Shown here in pieces: positions 8,909-18,232 of a stretch of DNA of 64,000 nucleotides. Numbering within the stretch: position 1 is the first letter of the stretch; the number at the start of each line of letters is the position of its first letter. Made by a program: the position numbers and the translations under genes. The DNA is from Acidobacteriota bacterium (lineage in GTDB: Bacteria; Acidobacteriota; Terriglobia; Bryobacterales; Bryobacteraceae): positions 20,473 to 84,472 of the forward strand of contig JAPKZA010000216.1 of NCBI GenBank assembly GCA_026394015.1. Reading direction: 5' to 3'. Below the pieces are notes generated by a model that had not been told where the DNA came from, did not search any database, and saw only the letters and a program-made list of their open reading frames with translations.

Positions 8909-10294
8909 TCAGTTTGCTGGGGACGATGACAGCACCTTAATTGTCGCAAACTTCTCCTTGGCGATGCGGAGCTTGTGCGCGCGGTAGCCCTGTTGGAGAG
9001 ACTTGTAAAGGAGGTTGCCAACGATCTTGGCTCCGCCGGGCATGGGATGGATGAAGTCCGCGCCGACGAGGCGGGGTTCGGCGTGATACCAACGGCCCAT
9101 CGTGCCGGGGCCGCCCATGGCTTCAAACGTATTGAAGAAGGCGCAGCCCTTTTCGGCGGCCACCCTTTGTTCAATGGCGACGAGGCGGGACAATGCCGGG
9201 ACGGTAGTGATCTCTCCATCCGATCCTTTTTGGCCGCGATCCATGGGCGACATTATGAGGATGGCCGCTTGCGGAACAGCCTTGCGGACGCGGGCGATGG
9301 TGCGGAGGAGTTCGCGTTCGAAGGCGGTATCGACGAACTGGGTATAGACGCTCTCGTTGGTGCCGTAGTTAATGATGACCAGGTTCGGGCGATGGTGCTG
9401 AAGCTGATCGGCCCAGTGCTGTTCGTCGACCATGCGGGCGAGGATGGAGATATAGGCCCCGTTGACGCCGAGGGAGTTGTACTCCACGCCAGGCACGGCT
9501 TTCGAAAAGCGGAAGCCATAGAGGCGAATCTTGCCGGTGACGTTCGAGAGTTGGAGTTCGCGGACGCCGGAGGGGAGATTGAAGGTTTGGAAGGAGGGGG
9601 TGACGACCGGGGAGGCGGTATCGACGACGCCGAGTTCGGTGCCGTCGGCGAGGAGGCGGAAGGTGCCGCCGTCGGGCTGCGAGAGGAAGGAGACTTCGAC
9701 GGCGGAGTGGGTCGTATCTTTCAGGATGATGCGGGACTGCGATGCGGCGGAGCCGCGGAAGGAGACGGCGCCGAGACCGTAGAGACCATCCTTGATTTCC
9801 GCGGTGTTGGCGGGCTCAATTTTCCAGCCTGAGGATTTGATCTCCAGCCCACGATGGCCGTACCACGCCCAAGGCTTGCCGACGAGGGCGAAGCCGTGGC
9901 CGGCGTCGCCGAAATCCTTCTGGAAGAGGAAGCGGACGTCGGCAGTGATGAGGTCGGCAGTGGTGGGCGAGTCGCCGTAGTGAAGGATGCGAGTGATGGC
10001 GCCGGGGTCCTTCCGTTCCGTGGAGTAGAGGGAAGCGAAGAAGGGTTCGAGGGCGTTGGAGGGATCGATGAGCGGCCGGATTTCGGCCTTTTCGACGGAG
10101 GTATCGGGCTTGAGGCGCTGCTGCTCTTCCTCGATGGGGTTTTCGGATTTGATGCGGGGCTGAAATTCGACGACCTTGGCGAAGGAGGTCCAATCGATGA
10201 CGTGGTAGTCCTTAAAGGCGGGAATGAGATCGGGGACGCTCAGCATGACGCCGAGGGTGAGGACGGTGAGAGTGAGCTTAGGAGGAAGGAGCAC
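8909..10294 (-). CDS. Secreted SGNH/GDSL-family protein (first of two)
   Basis: 461 residues with an N-terminal hydrophobic segment (LTLTVLTLGVMLSVPDLI) that is a signal peptide or membrane anchor. The SGNH landmarks are TRILHYGDSPTTADL (Ser), LVIINYGTNESVYTQ (Asn) and ADFIHPMPGGAKIVG (Asp/His). The region between blocks, with AGHGFALVGKPWAWYGHRG and GLEIKSS, parallels the next gene, so the two arose by duplication. It begins 2 bases after the MBOAT stop, the closest possible coupling without overlap. Inferred role: periplasmic partner that receives or places the acyl group delivered through the MBOAT. Confidence 0.82.
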   Translation of the reverse strand: MLLPPKLTLTVLTLGVMLSVPDLIPAFKDYHVIDWTSFAKVVEFQPRIKSENPIEEEQQRLKPDTSVEKAEIRPLIDPSNALEPFFASLYSTERKDPGAITRILHYGDSPTTADLITADVRFLFQKDFGDAGHGFALVGKPWAWYGHRGLEIKSSGWKIEPANTAEIKDGLYGLGAVSFRGSAASQSRIILKDTTHSAVEVSFLSQPDGGTFRLLADGTELGVVDTASPVVTPSFQTFNLPSGVRELQLSNVTGKIRLYGFRFSKAVPGVEYNSLGVNGAYISILARMVDEQHWADQLQHHRPNLVIINYGTNESVYTQFVDTAFERELLRTIARVRKAVPQAAILIMSPMDRGQKGSDGEITTVPALSRLVAIEQRVAAEKGCAFFNTFEAMGGPGTMGRWYHAEPRLVGADFIHPMPGGAKIVGNLLYKSLQQGYRAHKLRIAKEKFATIKVLSSSPAN

Positions 10295-10296
10295 GC

Positions 10297-11694
10297 CTAG
10301 AAGTTAGTGTAGATAAACGGGGCGGCCCCTGTCGCGGCGATGTACTGAATGGCCACGATTAGGGCCATTATCGCAGCGGCCTGGACGACGAAGGGGGAGC
10401 GGACGAAGGTTTCCCGGATTTGTTCGAACCAGGATTTGGGGAGGTAGTGGCCAGCGACGGCGATGCTAAGGACGATCCAGAGGGGTCGGGAGACGTTGTC
10501 AACCGAGTAGGTGAACTCGCCGAGCTGCTCGATGATTTTGCTGGCCTGTTCGAGGTTGGTGGCCCGGAAGAAGATCCAGGCGAAGCAGACGAACTGCACG
10601 GTGCAGAAGGTGCGGAACCAGGCGGGTGTCCAAGGGGTGGCTTTGTGGCCGCGCCAGGACTGCCAGCCCCGGGCGACGGCCTGGGCGACGCCATGGAGAA
10701 GGCCCCAGATGACGAAGTTCCAACTGGCCCCATGCCAGAGCCCGCCGAGCGCCATGGTGATGATGATGTTGCAGTACGGCATGACGGCGTTCCGTTTGCC
10801 GGGGAGGGAGAAGAAGAGGTAGTCCCGGAGCCAGTTCGAGAGGGAGATGTGCCAGCGGCGCCAGAAGTCGTTGATGTTGGCGGCGGCATAGGGCATGTTG
10901 AAGTTCTGGGGGAGCTTGATGCCGAGGAGCAGGGCGGAGCCGATGGCGACGTCGGTATAGCCGGAGAAGTCGAAATAGAGCTGGAGGGCGTAAGCGTAGA
11001 CGCCGGTAAGGACTTCGGCGGAGGAGTAGAGGCCGGGGAAGTCGAAGACGCGGTTGACCAGGTTTTCGGCGAGGTAGTCGGCGAGAAGGAGTTTCTTGAG
11101 GAGGCCGAGGCTGATGAGGAAGAGGGCGCGGCTTCCATCGGCGGCGTCGAGGGTTTTATTGGGCTTTTCGAACTGTTTCAGGAGATCGGAGACGCGGGTG
11201 ATGGGTCCGGCGAGGATGGTGGGGAAGAAGGAGGTGGCGGTGAGATGGGCGAGCAGGGAGCGGGTGGGTTTGGCGTCTTTGCGGTAGACGTCGATGGTAT
11301 AGGTGAGGGATTGGAAGGCGTAGAAGGAGATGCCGAGGGGGAAGGTCCACTGCCAGAGCGGCGCGGGGCGGCCGGAGAGGCGGGTGAAGTTATCGAGGAA
11401 GAAGGGCATGTACTTGAAAGCCGCGAGCATGCCGAGATTGAGGAGGAGGCTGAGGGAGACGAGGAGTTTTCTGACGCTGGGGCGTTGGAAGCGACCGAGG
11501 CCGAGGCCGATGGCGAAGTCACAAGTGGAGCAGAGAGGGATGAGGAAGAGGTAGAAGAGGTCCCACTTGGCGTAGAAGAAGTAGTTGGCGAAGAGGAGGA
11601 CGGCTAGGCCGGCGGCGCGCCACCGCGACAGCGGCCAGTACACGAAGAACAGGGCCGAGAGAAAGAGGAAGTAGGTAGAGCTGGAGAGGAGCAT
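10297..11694 (-). CDS. MBOAT-family membrane O-acyltransferase (AlgI/DltB-like)
   Basis: 465 residues, about ten or more transmembrane segments. Family signatures: the N-terminal FFVYWPLSRWR and LFANYFFYAKWD region, YALQLYFDFSGYTDVAIGSA, NDFWRRWHISLSNWLRDYLF and the catalytic-His segment LGGLWHGASWNFVIWG. AlgI, PatA and DltB use an intracellular acyl donor to acylate a polymer or an intermediate outside the membrane; DltB takes its D-alanyl group from the carrier protein DltC. As first gene of the operon, with two SGNH proteins and a dedicated ACP downstream, it is the presumed membrane channel of an acyl export pathway. The acyl group and acceptor are not readable from the sequence. Confidence 0.88.
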   Translation of the reverse strand: MLLSSSTYFLFLSALFFVYWPLSRWRAAGLAVLLFANYFFYAKWDLFYLFLIPLCSTCDFAIGLGLGRFQRPSVRKLLVSLSLLLNLGMLAAFKYMPFFLDNFTRLSGRPAPLWQWTFPLGISFYAFQSLTYTIDVYRKDAKPTRSLLAHLTATSFFPTILAGPITRVSDLLKQFEKPNKTLDAADGSRALFLISLGLLKKLLLADYLAENLVNRVFDFPGLYSSAEVLTGVYAYALQLYFDFSGYTDVAIGSALLLGIKLPQNFNMPYAAANINDFWRRWHISLSNWLRDYLFFSLPGKRNAVMPYCNIIITMALGGLWHGASWNFVIWGLLHGVAQAVARGWQSWRGHKATPWTPAWFRTFCTVQFVCFAWIFFRATNLEQASKIIEQLGEFTYSVDNVSRPLWIVLSIAVAGHYLPKSWFEQIRETFVRSPFVVQAAAIMALIVAIQYIAATGAAPFIYTNF

Positions 11695-11838
11695 TCCGCG
11701 GGCGGGCGCAAAAAATCGGGCAACAGACTGCCCAGGTAAGGGTAGACCGCTGCCCGCGTCATCAGGGTTATACGAACGAGCAGTTCAAGCGAACAGACTT
11801 GTGAAGGCTACAAGATGCAGGGGCAAAGGGAAAGCGGA

Positions 11839-12141
11839 CTAGGGTTTAGCCGATTCGCTGGTATAGCCCGGCGGGAGAGTGACCCCGGTCCCGAAGAAAT
11901 ATTGCTCCATCTGTTCGATGAGAAAATCTTGGGCTTCTTTGGTGCCCAGGTTGAGTCGGTATTCGTTCATGAGCATTTTCATATGCTCGACCCACATTTT
12001 CCAGCCGTCTTGGGAGACGTTGTCGTAGATCCGTTGGCCAAGGGGATGGCCTTCGAAAGGAACTTCTTTTAGGGCGGGAAGCTCTTTTTTGAGCTTGACG
12101 CATAGCACAGTACGCTCGACGGCGTCCGAGGTCGACGACAT
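11839..12141 (-). CDS. yggX: YggX-family Fe(II)-trafficking / oxidative damage protection protein
   Basis: 100 residues, the usual length. Conserved family features: an N-terminal Cys in RTVLCVKLKKELPAL, the HPLGQRIYDNVSQDGWKMW core and NEYRLNLGTKEAQDFLIEQM, ending with a PPGY segment. In gamma-proteobacteria YggX protects iron-sulfur proteins and affects iron availability; the Cys near position 14 matches the residue held important there. It stands alone, followed by about 144 bases before the MBOAT operon that carry that operon's leader region. Confidence 0.85.
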   Translation of the reverse strand: MSSTSDAVERTVLCVKLKKELPALKEVPFEGHPLGQRIYDNVSQDGWKMWVEHMKMLMNEYRLNLGTKEAQDFLIEQMEQYFFGTGVTLPPGYTSESAKP

Positions 12142-12212
12142 GAATCCTCCCAGAAACTAAAGTTCTATGATAGCTCGCCTAGACGGGGAATGGGAGGAGA
12201 ATCGGCGAACGG

Positions 12213-12530
12213 CTACTCGTTGGGCAGTCGCTTGAGTCGATTGGCTTCGAGGTATTCGGAGAGCTTTATGGGCTTGGTGACGCCTTTTTCCATTTGGCGC
12301 TGCACCGCGCGTTGGTACCGGCGCATCGTTTCCCGCTTTTGCCCGTCTTTGAGTTGACAGGTTTCAATATCGAGAAGAATGTCGATTTCCCAGGGCCGGA
12401 ATGTATTCCGCGACATGGTTCCACGCAGGAGTTCCTGGACTAACCGATTGAACTGGTTCAGTAGGGCTTCGGAGTCGATTTCATTTTCTATTTGAAGTTC
12501 AGAGTGCAAAGATTTAGGTTCGTGGTCCAC
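12213..12530 (-). CDS. Small conserved-looking protein of unknown function
   Basis: 105 residues from a GTG. Highly charged and probably mostly helical; features are FNRLVQELLRG, a middle IDILLDIETCQLKDGQKRE and a basic C-terminal half with RRYQRAVQRQMEKG. No signal peptide or membrane segment. I do not recognise a domain. The 255-residue gene 75 bases upstream on the same strand is similarly charged and could be a partner; both fall between yggX and the sigma-factor gene. Confidence 0.5.
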   Translation of the reverse strand: MDHEPKSLHSELQIENEIDSEALLNQFNRLVQELLRGTMSRNTFRPWEIDILLDIETCQLKDGQKRETMRRYQRAVQRQMEKGVTKPIKLSEYLEANRLKRLPNE

Positions 12531-12604
12531 AAGGCTACTAGGGCTTTCGGCCGAACGGTACTAGAGCTTTAGCGATTCCGCAAAATATTCTTCCCTTTTG
12601 CCGA

Positions 12605-13372
12605 TCAAGCCGCCTTGGGCACCTTGCGTCGTCCGAACCGGGCCAGAAGTTCGTCACATTCGTAGGTTGGGGCGACAATCTCCATAACTTCTTCATTCTC
12701 AAGGAGGTTAAGCACGTAAGCGGGCAGCTTGAATTCCGGTTCGTTCTTGGCTTGGTCGGCCAGATCGAGCATTTCGGTCACCGCTTCGGGGCTGGGAACC
12801 ATCGGTTCGATCATATTGCTGTCGGCGGAGATATCGATGGGCTCCGGCGGCTGCATCGGGAAATTCTTGCGGAGTTGGATCAGATTTCTCTGGAGCGAAT
12901 TGTAGGCGCTGAGATGCCCTTTCTTTTTGCGCTCGATGAAACGGTGCGTTTTGTCATCGCTGGAGGCGGCCCGGTGATACCCCTGGAGGAGTTGCTCCGC
13001 CATGTTGACTTCAGGATGTTCGCGCACGACGCTATCGAGATTTCGCTGGACGGCCAGGGTTTCGACTTCGCTGTCGCGTTGGAATTGGAACATTTCGCAG
13101 GTCATTTGTCGAACGAGGACGTGTTCGCAATCCGAGTGTGGTTTGTACTGCTTGATGTGTTTTTGATGTAGCCGAACGAAGGATTCGCGTTCGTCGGAGG
13201 AAAGCAAGATGTCGCATTCGGGGAAGATTTCTTTGTGTACTTGGACGTGTTTCCCCGTTGCAATGGCGTTCATGGAGCTGGCGTACTTACCCAAGGGTGA
13301 GATGGGACCACGGCTCTTGCGACCATTCTCGCGAGCTAATTCGGCGCGGCGAATTTTCTGTTCTTCTGTCAT
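12605..13372 (-). CDS. Unknown protein with an N-terminal NG-KSRGP / GKYASSMNA motif
   Basis: 255 residues from ATG 13372, chosen because a clean AGGAG sits about 7 bases upstream; the frame stays open to 13477 but without a ribosome site. The N-terminus ENGRKSRGPISPLGKYASS followed by MNAIATGKH is a motif I associate with repeated unknown families in acidobacterial and planctomycete genomes; the body is charged and helical (RLHQKHIKQYKPHSDCEHVL). No membrane segment or catalytic motif is visible. Possibly nucleic-acid binding from its basic N-terminus, but that is only a guess. Confidence 0.55.
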   Translation of the reverse strand: MTEEQKIRRAELARENGRKSRGPISPLGKYASSMNAIATGKHVQVHKEIFPECDILLSSDERESFVRLHQKHIKQYKPHSDCEHVLVRQMTCEMFQFQRDSEVETLAVQRNLDSVVREHPEVNMAEQLLQGYHRAASSDDKTHRFIERKKKGHLSAYNSLQRNLIQLRKNFPMQPPEPIDISADSNMIEPMVPSPEAVTEMLDLADQAKNEPEFKLPAYVLNLLENEEVMEIVAPTYECDELLARFGRRKVPKAA

Positions 13373-13597
13373 ATTGACTCCTGGTTTAAAAATAAGGGGG
13401 AGAAATGGGGAGTTCGGAGACAGCTTTTTTGCAAGTGATTGATTTAGATAGAAATATAAATCTCTACACCCTGTCACCGACGATTCCGGAGACTGCGAAA
13501 CGGTACTCAGGCGGTCGAAAAAAGATACTGCCTCCGGTGTGGCTAAAACAGTTCTGGATTTGTCTTATCGGTTGGAGATCTCTATCCGAACCCCCAC

Positions 13598-14137
13598 ATG
13601 GCCTCTCACCTTGGTCAGAACACGTCGGTTCTCGATATGCTCGCCTGGAGCAAAGGAATAGTGTCTGACTTGCACGCCAGCGTCGAACAGCTCTTCTTCG
13701 AACGGCGCGAGGAGATCTATATCTACCTGGTTTCGCGGGGGGCACCGCCGGAAGACGCCCAGGACATGACGCAGGAATCCTTCTTGAAGTTCTACGTTGC
13801 CTTGCGGGAGGGGCAGCGGATTGAGAATCCCCGGGCGTGGCTCTATACGGTCGCTCACAATCTGGCGACGAATGCGCGGCTCCGCGGCGCGAGGGTGTTC
13901 GAGATTTCGGAGGTTGCCGCGGAAAACCCGGAATCGCTCGTGCTCGCGAGCGAGCGCACGGAACAGCTACGGCTCGCCATTGGAAACCTGTCGCCGCAGC
14001 AGCGATCCTGCCTGCATCTGCGCGCGGAGGGGTTTCGCTACCGAGAGATCGCCGGAATACTCGAAATCAACCCGTCCACGGTAGGGGAGTTCCTGCAGCG
14101 TGCGGTAAAGCGTTTACGAAAGGTGCTTTATGAATAG
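13598..14137 (+). CDS. ECF-type RNA polymerase sigma factor
   Basis: 179 residues from the first ATG. Region 2 is visible as RREEIYIYLVSRGAPPEDAQ followed by DMTQESFLKF, and region 4 as LSPQQRSCLHLRAEGF with the helix-turn-helix YREIAGILEINPSTVGEFLQ. There is no sigma 1.1 or region 3, as in ECF factors. The start is uncertain: ATG 13598 has no good ribosome site, ATG 13637 is also possible, and GTG 13661 has AAAGGA only 3 bases upstream. It overlaps the anti-sigma-like gene by 8 bases, which in turn overlaps the TonB receptor gene, so the three form one transcriptional unit and the receptor is a likely signal source or target. Confidence 0.86.
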   Translation: MASHLGQNTSVLDMLAWSKGIVSDLHASVEQLFFERREEIYIYLVSRGAPPEDAQDMTQESFLKFYVALREGQRIENPRAWLYTVAHNLATNARLRGARVFEISEVAAENPESLVLASERTEQLRLAIGNLSPQQRSCLHLRAEGFRYREIAGILEINPSTVGEFLQRAVKRLRKVLYE

Positions 14138-15176
14138 CCCGACCTCGCAGCACCCGGATGAAATCGAATTGATGCGTTTTCTCGACGGTGAGTTGTCCGA
14201 TCGGGAGGCGCGAGCGCTTCGGCATCATACCGATTCCTGCTGGCAATGCCGCCGAGACTTAAATGAGATGCAGACCACCATCGATGTGTATTTGCGGGTA
14301 CGGGAGTCCATTTCTTATCCGCCGGCACCGCGGGCGTGGATGCCTCTGCGATTTCCTGTCCTCGAACAGCCTCGAAGAGTCTGGCCGGTGTGGCGGTTGG
14401 CGTTGGCCGCCGGCACCGTATTCGCGGGAGTGATTCTTTTTCGACCCGCGGTCCCCGTTGCGGTGCAGAGGCCGACGGCTTCCGAAGCCGTAACGGCTCC
14501 GATCCCTGCCCCGGTTGCTCCTCCCACCTCCCGACCGGCCCGGGAGAAAGCAGTGGCCGTTTCGTTAGTTTCACTGGAAGTCCAAGTGCTGGCGGGCTTG
14601 CACCGGGTGGGGGCCGATCTCGGGGAAGCCGTGGAGGTGATCGTCGAGAAGGACGGCGTTCTCGTCCGGGGCACGGCTTTGGATCCGGGACGAGCGGCGA
14701 TCCTTCGTGAAGCGATAGCCGGGGTTCGACTGGAGTTGGTAGAGCCGAAGGCCATCGTGGCGGATGGCGGTACCGCCACCACCGTCGTGCCACGGCCCAC
14801 CGTGTTTGGAGTCCGTGATGACGCGGCGAACGCGGTAATCGATGAGAGTGACGCCATCGTCGCCCGGGCGCATGCTCTGGCGCGGCTGGCGGCACGTTTT
14901 CAGGGTGTCAGCCTCTCCACGGAGGACGTGCAGACGATTCGCGAGATCGAGAACGACCACCGGACTTCGCTGCGCCAGCATGCCGTACAGTTACGAAAGC
15001 GGCTGGCTGCCTTGCGGGCGCCGGAGGCGGCGGGGGAGGATTTGCGGCCGATGGCAGAGTTGGCGCGGGATCTGGACGAACTAGTAAGCGCAGGGTTTGC
15101 CGGCGCCCAGAGTCCCTTATCCGATGACGAGATCGTTGGGAGATTGCAGCGTATTCTCCGGGGGCTGACACGGTGA
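14130..15176 (+). CDS. Zinc-finger (zf-HC2) transmembrane anti-sigma-factor-like protein
   Basis: 348 residues. The N-terminus has FLDGELSDREARALRHHTDS followed by CWQC, giving the H-x3-C-x2-C zinc motif of ZAS-type anti-sigma factors. A single membrane helix (RLALAAGTVFAGVILF) follows near residue 90, then an Ala/Pro/Thr-rich linker and a large extracytoplasmic helical part. The ATG lies inside the last codons of the sigma-factor gene with AAAGG upstream, the usual arrangement for a stoichiometric sigma/anti-sigma pair. Expected role: hold the ECF factor at the membrane until a periplasmic signal releases it. Confidence 0.78.
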   Translation: MNSPTSQHPDEIELMRFLDGELSDREARALRHHTDSCWQCRRDLNEMQTTIDVYLRVRESISYPPAPRAWMPLRFPVLEQPRRVWPVWRLALAAGTVFAGVILFRPAVPVAVQRPTASEAVTAPIPAPVAPPTSRPAREKAVAVSLVSLEVQVLAGLHRVGADLGEAVEVIVEKDGVLVRGTALDPGRAAILREAIAGVRLELVEPKAIVADGGTATTVVPRPTVFGVRDDAANAVIDESDAIVARAHALARLAARFQGVSLSTEDVQTIREIENDHRTSLRQHAVQLRKRLAALRAPEAAGEDLRPMAELARDLDELVSAGFAGAQSPLSDDEIVGRLQRILRGLTR

Positions 15177-18100
15177 GGACTCTTTTGTTGTTGATCGGAT
15201 GCTCGACGGCTTTCGCGCAGGAGGCGCAGGTCTCGGGACTGGTGCGCGACGGATCGGAAGCGGTGATGCCGCAGGTGCAGATTGCGATCGTCAATCAGGA
15301 GACGGGAATGCGGCGGTCGGCCCAGACTAATTCCTCGGGGCTCTATGCGGTATCGGGGATCAAGCCGGGCGTCTATAAGGTCACGGCCCGGCGAGCCGGA
15401 TTTCAGACCGTGACGCGCACGAATATCAAGCTGGATGTGGCGCAGGCGGCGCGGGTGGATTTGGTCCTTCCGATTTCGGTTGTCGGCGAGAGCGTCACGG
15501 TCTCCGATGGCAGCGCGGTGCTGGCGCGGGTGGATGCCACGGTGAGCACGGTGATCAACCGGCAGTTTGTGGAGAATCTGCCGATGAATGGGCGGAGTTT
15601 GCAATCGCTGATCGCGCTGACGCCGGGCGTGGTGATGACTAAAGCGACTTTCGGTGAACAGGGGCAGTTTTCCGTGAATGGGCAACGGGCGAACGCGAAC
15701 TACTTCACGCTGGATGGTGTGAGCGCCAACATTGGCGTGAGCGCGGGGTTGACGCTGGTGCAGTCGTCATCGGGATCGCTGCCGGGCCTGGGCGCGACCG
15801 GTGGCACGAATACGCTGGTCTCGGTGGAAGCGCTGGAAGAGTTTCGCGTGCAAACCTCGAGCTACCCGGCTGAGTATGGCCGCATGCCTGGGGCGCAGGT
15901 TACGATGCTGACGCGGAGCGGAACGAATCGCCTCCACGGCGTGCTGTTCGACTACTTCCGCAACGACGTGCTGGATGCCAACGACTGGTTTGCCAATGCG
16001 GAGCGGCTGCCCAAACCAGCCTTGCGCCAGAATGACTTTGGCGGCGTGCTGGGCGGGCCTATCCGCAAGGACCGCACGTTCTTCTTCGGCTCCTACGAAG
16101 GGCTGCGGCTGCGGCAGCCGCAGGTGCAGTCGACGGATGTGCCGACGCTCGATTCGCGATCGCGCGCGGGCCGGTCCACGAAGAAGTTCCTGGATGCCTT
16201 TCCGCTTCCCAACCGGCCCGACGGCCGCTTGGGCTTCGCGCCTTTCGTGGCCAGCTATACGGACAGTTCTTCGCTGGATGCGTCGAGCTTACGGCTCGAT
16301 CACCTCTTCGGCACGCGCGTCACTCTATTTGGCCGCTATAACCATGCGCCGTCGAACACCGTGGCGCGTCTGCTCTCCCTGAATAACCCGACCACCACGG
16401 TAGCCAATACAGACACGTTGACGCTGGGGACCACGTGGATGCTAAGCCCGCGACTGACGAACGAACTGCGCTTTAATCACAGCTACACGACGGGCGAGAG
16501 TTTCAGCCGGTTGGACGACTTCGGCGGCGCCAGGCCCTTATCGCCCGAGGAGTTCTTCCCCGCCACTGTGGACATTGCCAATGCCTTCGGCGGCTACACG
16601 CTCAGCGGCGGCATCAACAGCGGCTGGTACCTGGGAAGGAACGTGAGTAATTCGCAGCGCCAGTGGAACCTCGTCAATAACGTCTCGTTTGTACAGGGCG
16701 CGCATCAGTGGAAGTTCGGCGTGGACAGCCGCGTCCTTTCCACCCGCAACAATCCTCGCGCCTACGATCAATTCTTCACCTTCGTCGGCACGTTCGGAGC
16801 CGTCTTTGGGCAGACCGCGCAGACCGCCATCGGGGCGCAGGAAGACATCACCGTCCATGTGCGCAACTGGTCGTTCTTTGGGCAGGACACGTGGAAGTTG
16901 CATCCGCGATTTACGCTGAGCTACGGGCTCCGCTGGGAGGTGAACCCGGCACCCACCGGGTCCAGGCCGCTGTACACCTATATCGTTCCAACGGACCGGC
17001 GGCAGATCCGGCCGGCCGCGCCCGGCACGCCGCTTTATGAGACGGACCTTCGCGGCTTTGCCCCGCGCGTGGGCGCGGTGTGGCAACTGGATCCTACGGC
17101 CGGCCGCGAGACTACCATTCGCGCGGGCTGGGGCCTGTTTCATGATCTGGGCGCCGGGATTATCGGCCAGGCCGCGGCGGGTTACCCCTACTTCCGCCAG
17201 CGCATCTATGTGCAAGGGACTTCGTTTCCTTTGCCGTCCGAGCTGGCCAAGCCGCCGGAGTTCTCTCTCGATCCGCCCATCGCCTCCATCTACGGAGCGG
17301 AGCGCCAGCTGCGCCTTCCGGTTACCTACCAATGGAACGTGACGGTGGAACGGGCGCTGGGGCGCAGTCGCGTGGCCTCGCTTGGCTACGTGGGGGCGGC
17401 CGGCCGGCGGCTGTTGCGGCAGGAGTATTGGGTGAATCCCAATGACAACATCACGTACGCCTACCTGCTGCGGAACCGCGCCTTTTCGGATTTCCATTCC
17501 TTGCAGGCGCAAGTGCAACAGCGGTTGACGCGGGGGGTGCAGGGCTTGGTCTCTTATACGTGGGGTAAGTCGCTGGATACGAATTCCAACGACTCGGCTT
17601 CCAACCTGATCGCCCTTCAGATCGATCCGCAGCGGGATCGCGGCCCCTCGGACTTTGATATCCGCCATACGCTCTCCGCCGCCTGGAGCTGGGAGTTGCC
17701 GGGCTGGTTGAAGGGCTTCGGGCTGGATGGCGTCGTGAGCATGCGTACCGCTACGCCGGTGGATGTCACCTTCTACCGCGACCTGGGCTTTGGCATTTAT
17801 AACCTGCGGCCGGATGTTGTGGCCGGCCAGCCGCTGATGGTGGCGGATGCGAACGTGGCGGGCGGGCGGCGCTTCAACTACGACGCGTTTGAGATTCCAC
17901 AGGAGTTTCCGGGGCGGCAGGGAACGCTGGGGCGGAATGTTCTTCGCGGGTTTGGGTTGGCGCAGTTGAACCTGACCGTCCGGCGGGAGTTCCAGATCTG
18001 GGAGTCGCTGAAATTGCAGGTGCGCGCGGAGATGTTCAACGCGCTGAACCAGCCGGCCTTTGCGGACCCGGCGGGAACGCTGCTGAGTCCGCAGTTCGGC

Positions 18101-18220
18101 TATTCGACGCGGATGCTCGGGCGCAGCCTTGGGCGCGGGGGCGTGAATGGCGGGTTGAACCCGCTGTATCAGATCGGCGGGCCAAGGTCGGTGCAGTTGG
18201 CGATGCGATTGGTGTTTTAA
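15173..18220 (+). CDS. Oar-like TonB-dependent receptor with carboxypeptidase-regulatory-like domain
   Basis: 1015 residues from a GTG whose last bases overlap the upstream TGA (GTGA). A signal peptide (MRTLLLLIGCSTAFAQ) is followed by a CarboxypepD_reg-like domain (residues 18-95), a plug domain with NLPMNGRSLQSLIALTPGVV and VNGQRANANYFTLDGVSANI, and a long beta-barrel ending in MRLVF with the terminal aromatic residue of outer-membrane proteins. Acidobacteria carry many such receptors, presumably for polymer-derived ligands. Position directly after a sigma/anti-sigma pair suggests a surface-signalling arrangement, but no N-terminal signalling extension (STN/FecA-like) is obvious, so regulation by ligand is inference. 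Confidence 0.87.
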   Translation: MRTLLLLIGCSTAFAQEAQVSGLVRDGSEAVMPQVQIAIVNQETGMRRSAQTNSSGLYAVSGIKPGVYKVTARRAGFQTVTRTNIKLDVAQAARVDLVLPISVVGESVTVSDGSAVLARVDATVSTVINRQFVENLPMNGRSLQSLIALTPGVVMTKATFGEQGQFSVNGQRANANYFTLDGVSANIGVSAGLTLVQSSSGSLPGLGATGGTNTLVSVEALEEFRVQTSSYPAEYGRMPGAQVTMLTRSGTNRLHGVLFDYFRNDVLDANDWFANAERLPKPALRQNDFGGVLGGPIRKDRTFFFGSYEGLRLRQPQVQSTDVPTLDSRSRAGRSTKKFLDAFPLPNRPDGRLGFAPFVASYTDSSSLDASSLRLDHLFGTRVTLFGRYNHAPSNTVARLLSLNNPTTTVANTDTLTLGTTWMLSPRLTNELRFNHSYTTGESFSRLDDFGGARPLSPEEFFPATVDIANAFGGYTLSGGINSGWYLGRNVSNSQRQWNLVNNVSFVQGAHQWKFGVDSRVLSTRNNPRAYDQFFTFVGTFGAVFGQTAQTAIGAQEDITVHVRNWSFFGQDTWKLHPRFTLSYGLRWEVNPAPTGSRPLYTYIVPTDRRQIRPAAPGTPLYETDLRGFAPRVGAVWQLDPTAGRETTIRAGWGLFHDLGAGIIGQAAAGYPYFRQRIYVQGTSFPLPSELAKPPEFSLDPPIASIYGAERQLRLPVTYQWNVTVERALGRSRVASLGYVGAAGRRLLRQEYWVNPNDNITYAYLLRNRAFSDFHSLQAQVQQRLTRGVQGLVSYTWGKSLDTNSNDSASNLIALQIDPQRDRGPSDFDIRHTLSAAWSWELPGWLKGFGLDGVVSMRTATPVDVTFYRDLGFGIYNLRPDVVAGQPLMVADANVAGGRRFNYDAFEIPQEFPGRQGTLGRNVLRGFGLAQLNLTVRREFQIWESLKLQVRAEMFNALNQPAFADPAGTLLSPQFGYSTRMLGRSLGRGGVNGGLNPLYQIGGPRSVQLAMRLVF

Positions 18221-18232
18221 GAGGTTTATTCA

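Noticed and set aside
11700..11838. Short inverted repeat GGGCA/TGCCC near 11719 upstream of the MBOAT gene
   Set aside because: Five base pairs only, no T-run, and no resemblance to a known riboswitch; not enough to call a regulatory element.
16538..17668. 376-codon minus-strand frame within the first TonB receptor
   Set aside because: Reverse of a GC-rich barrel coding region; Arg/Pro-rich with no family signature.
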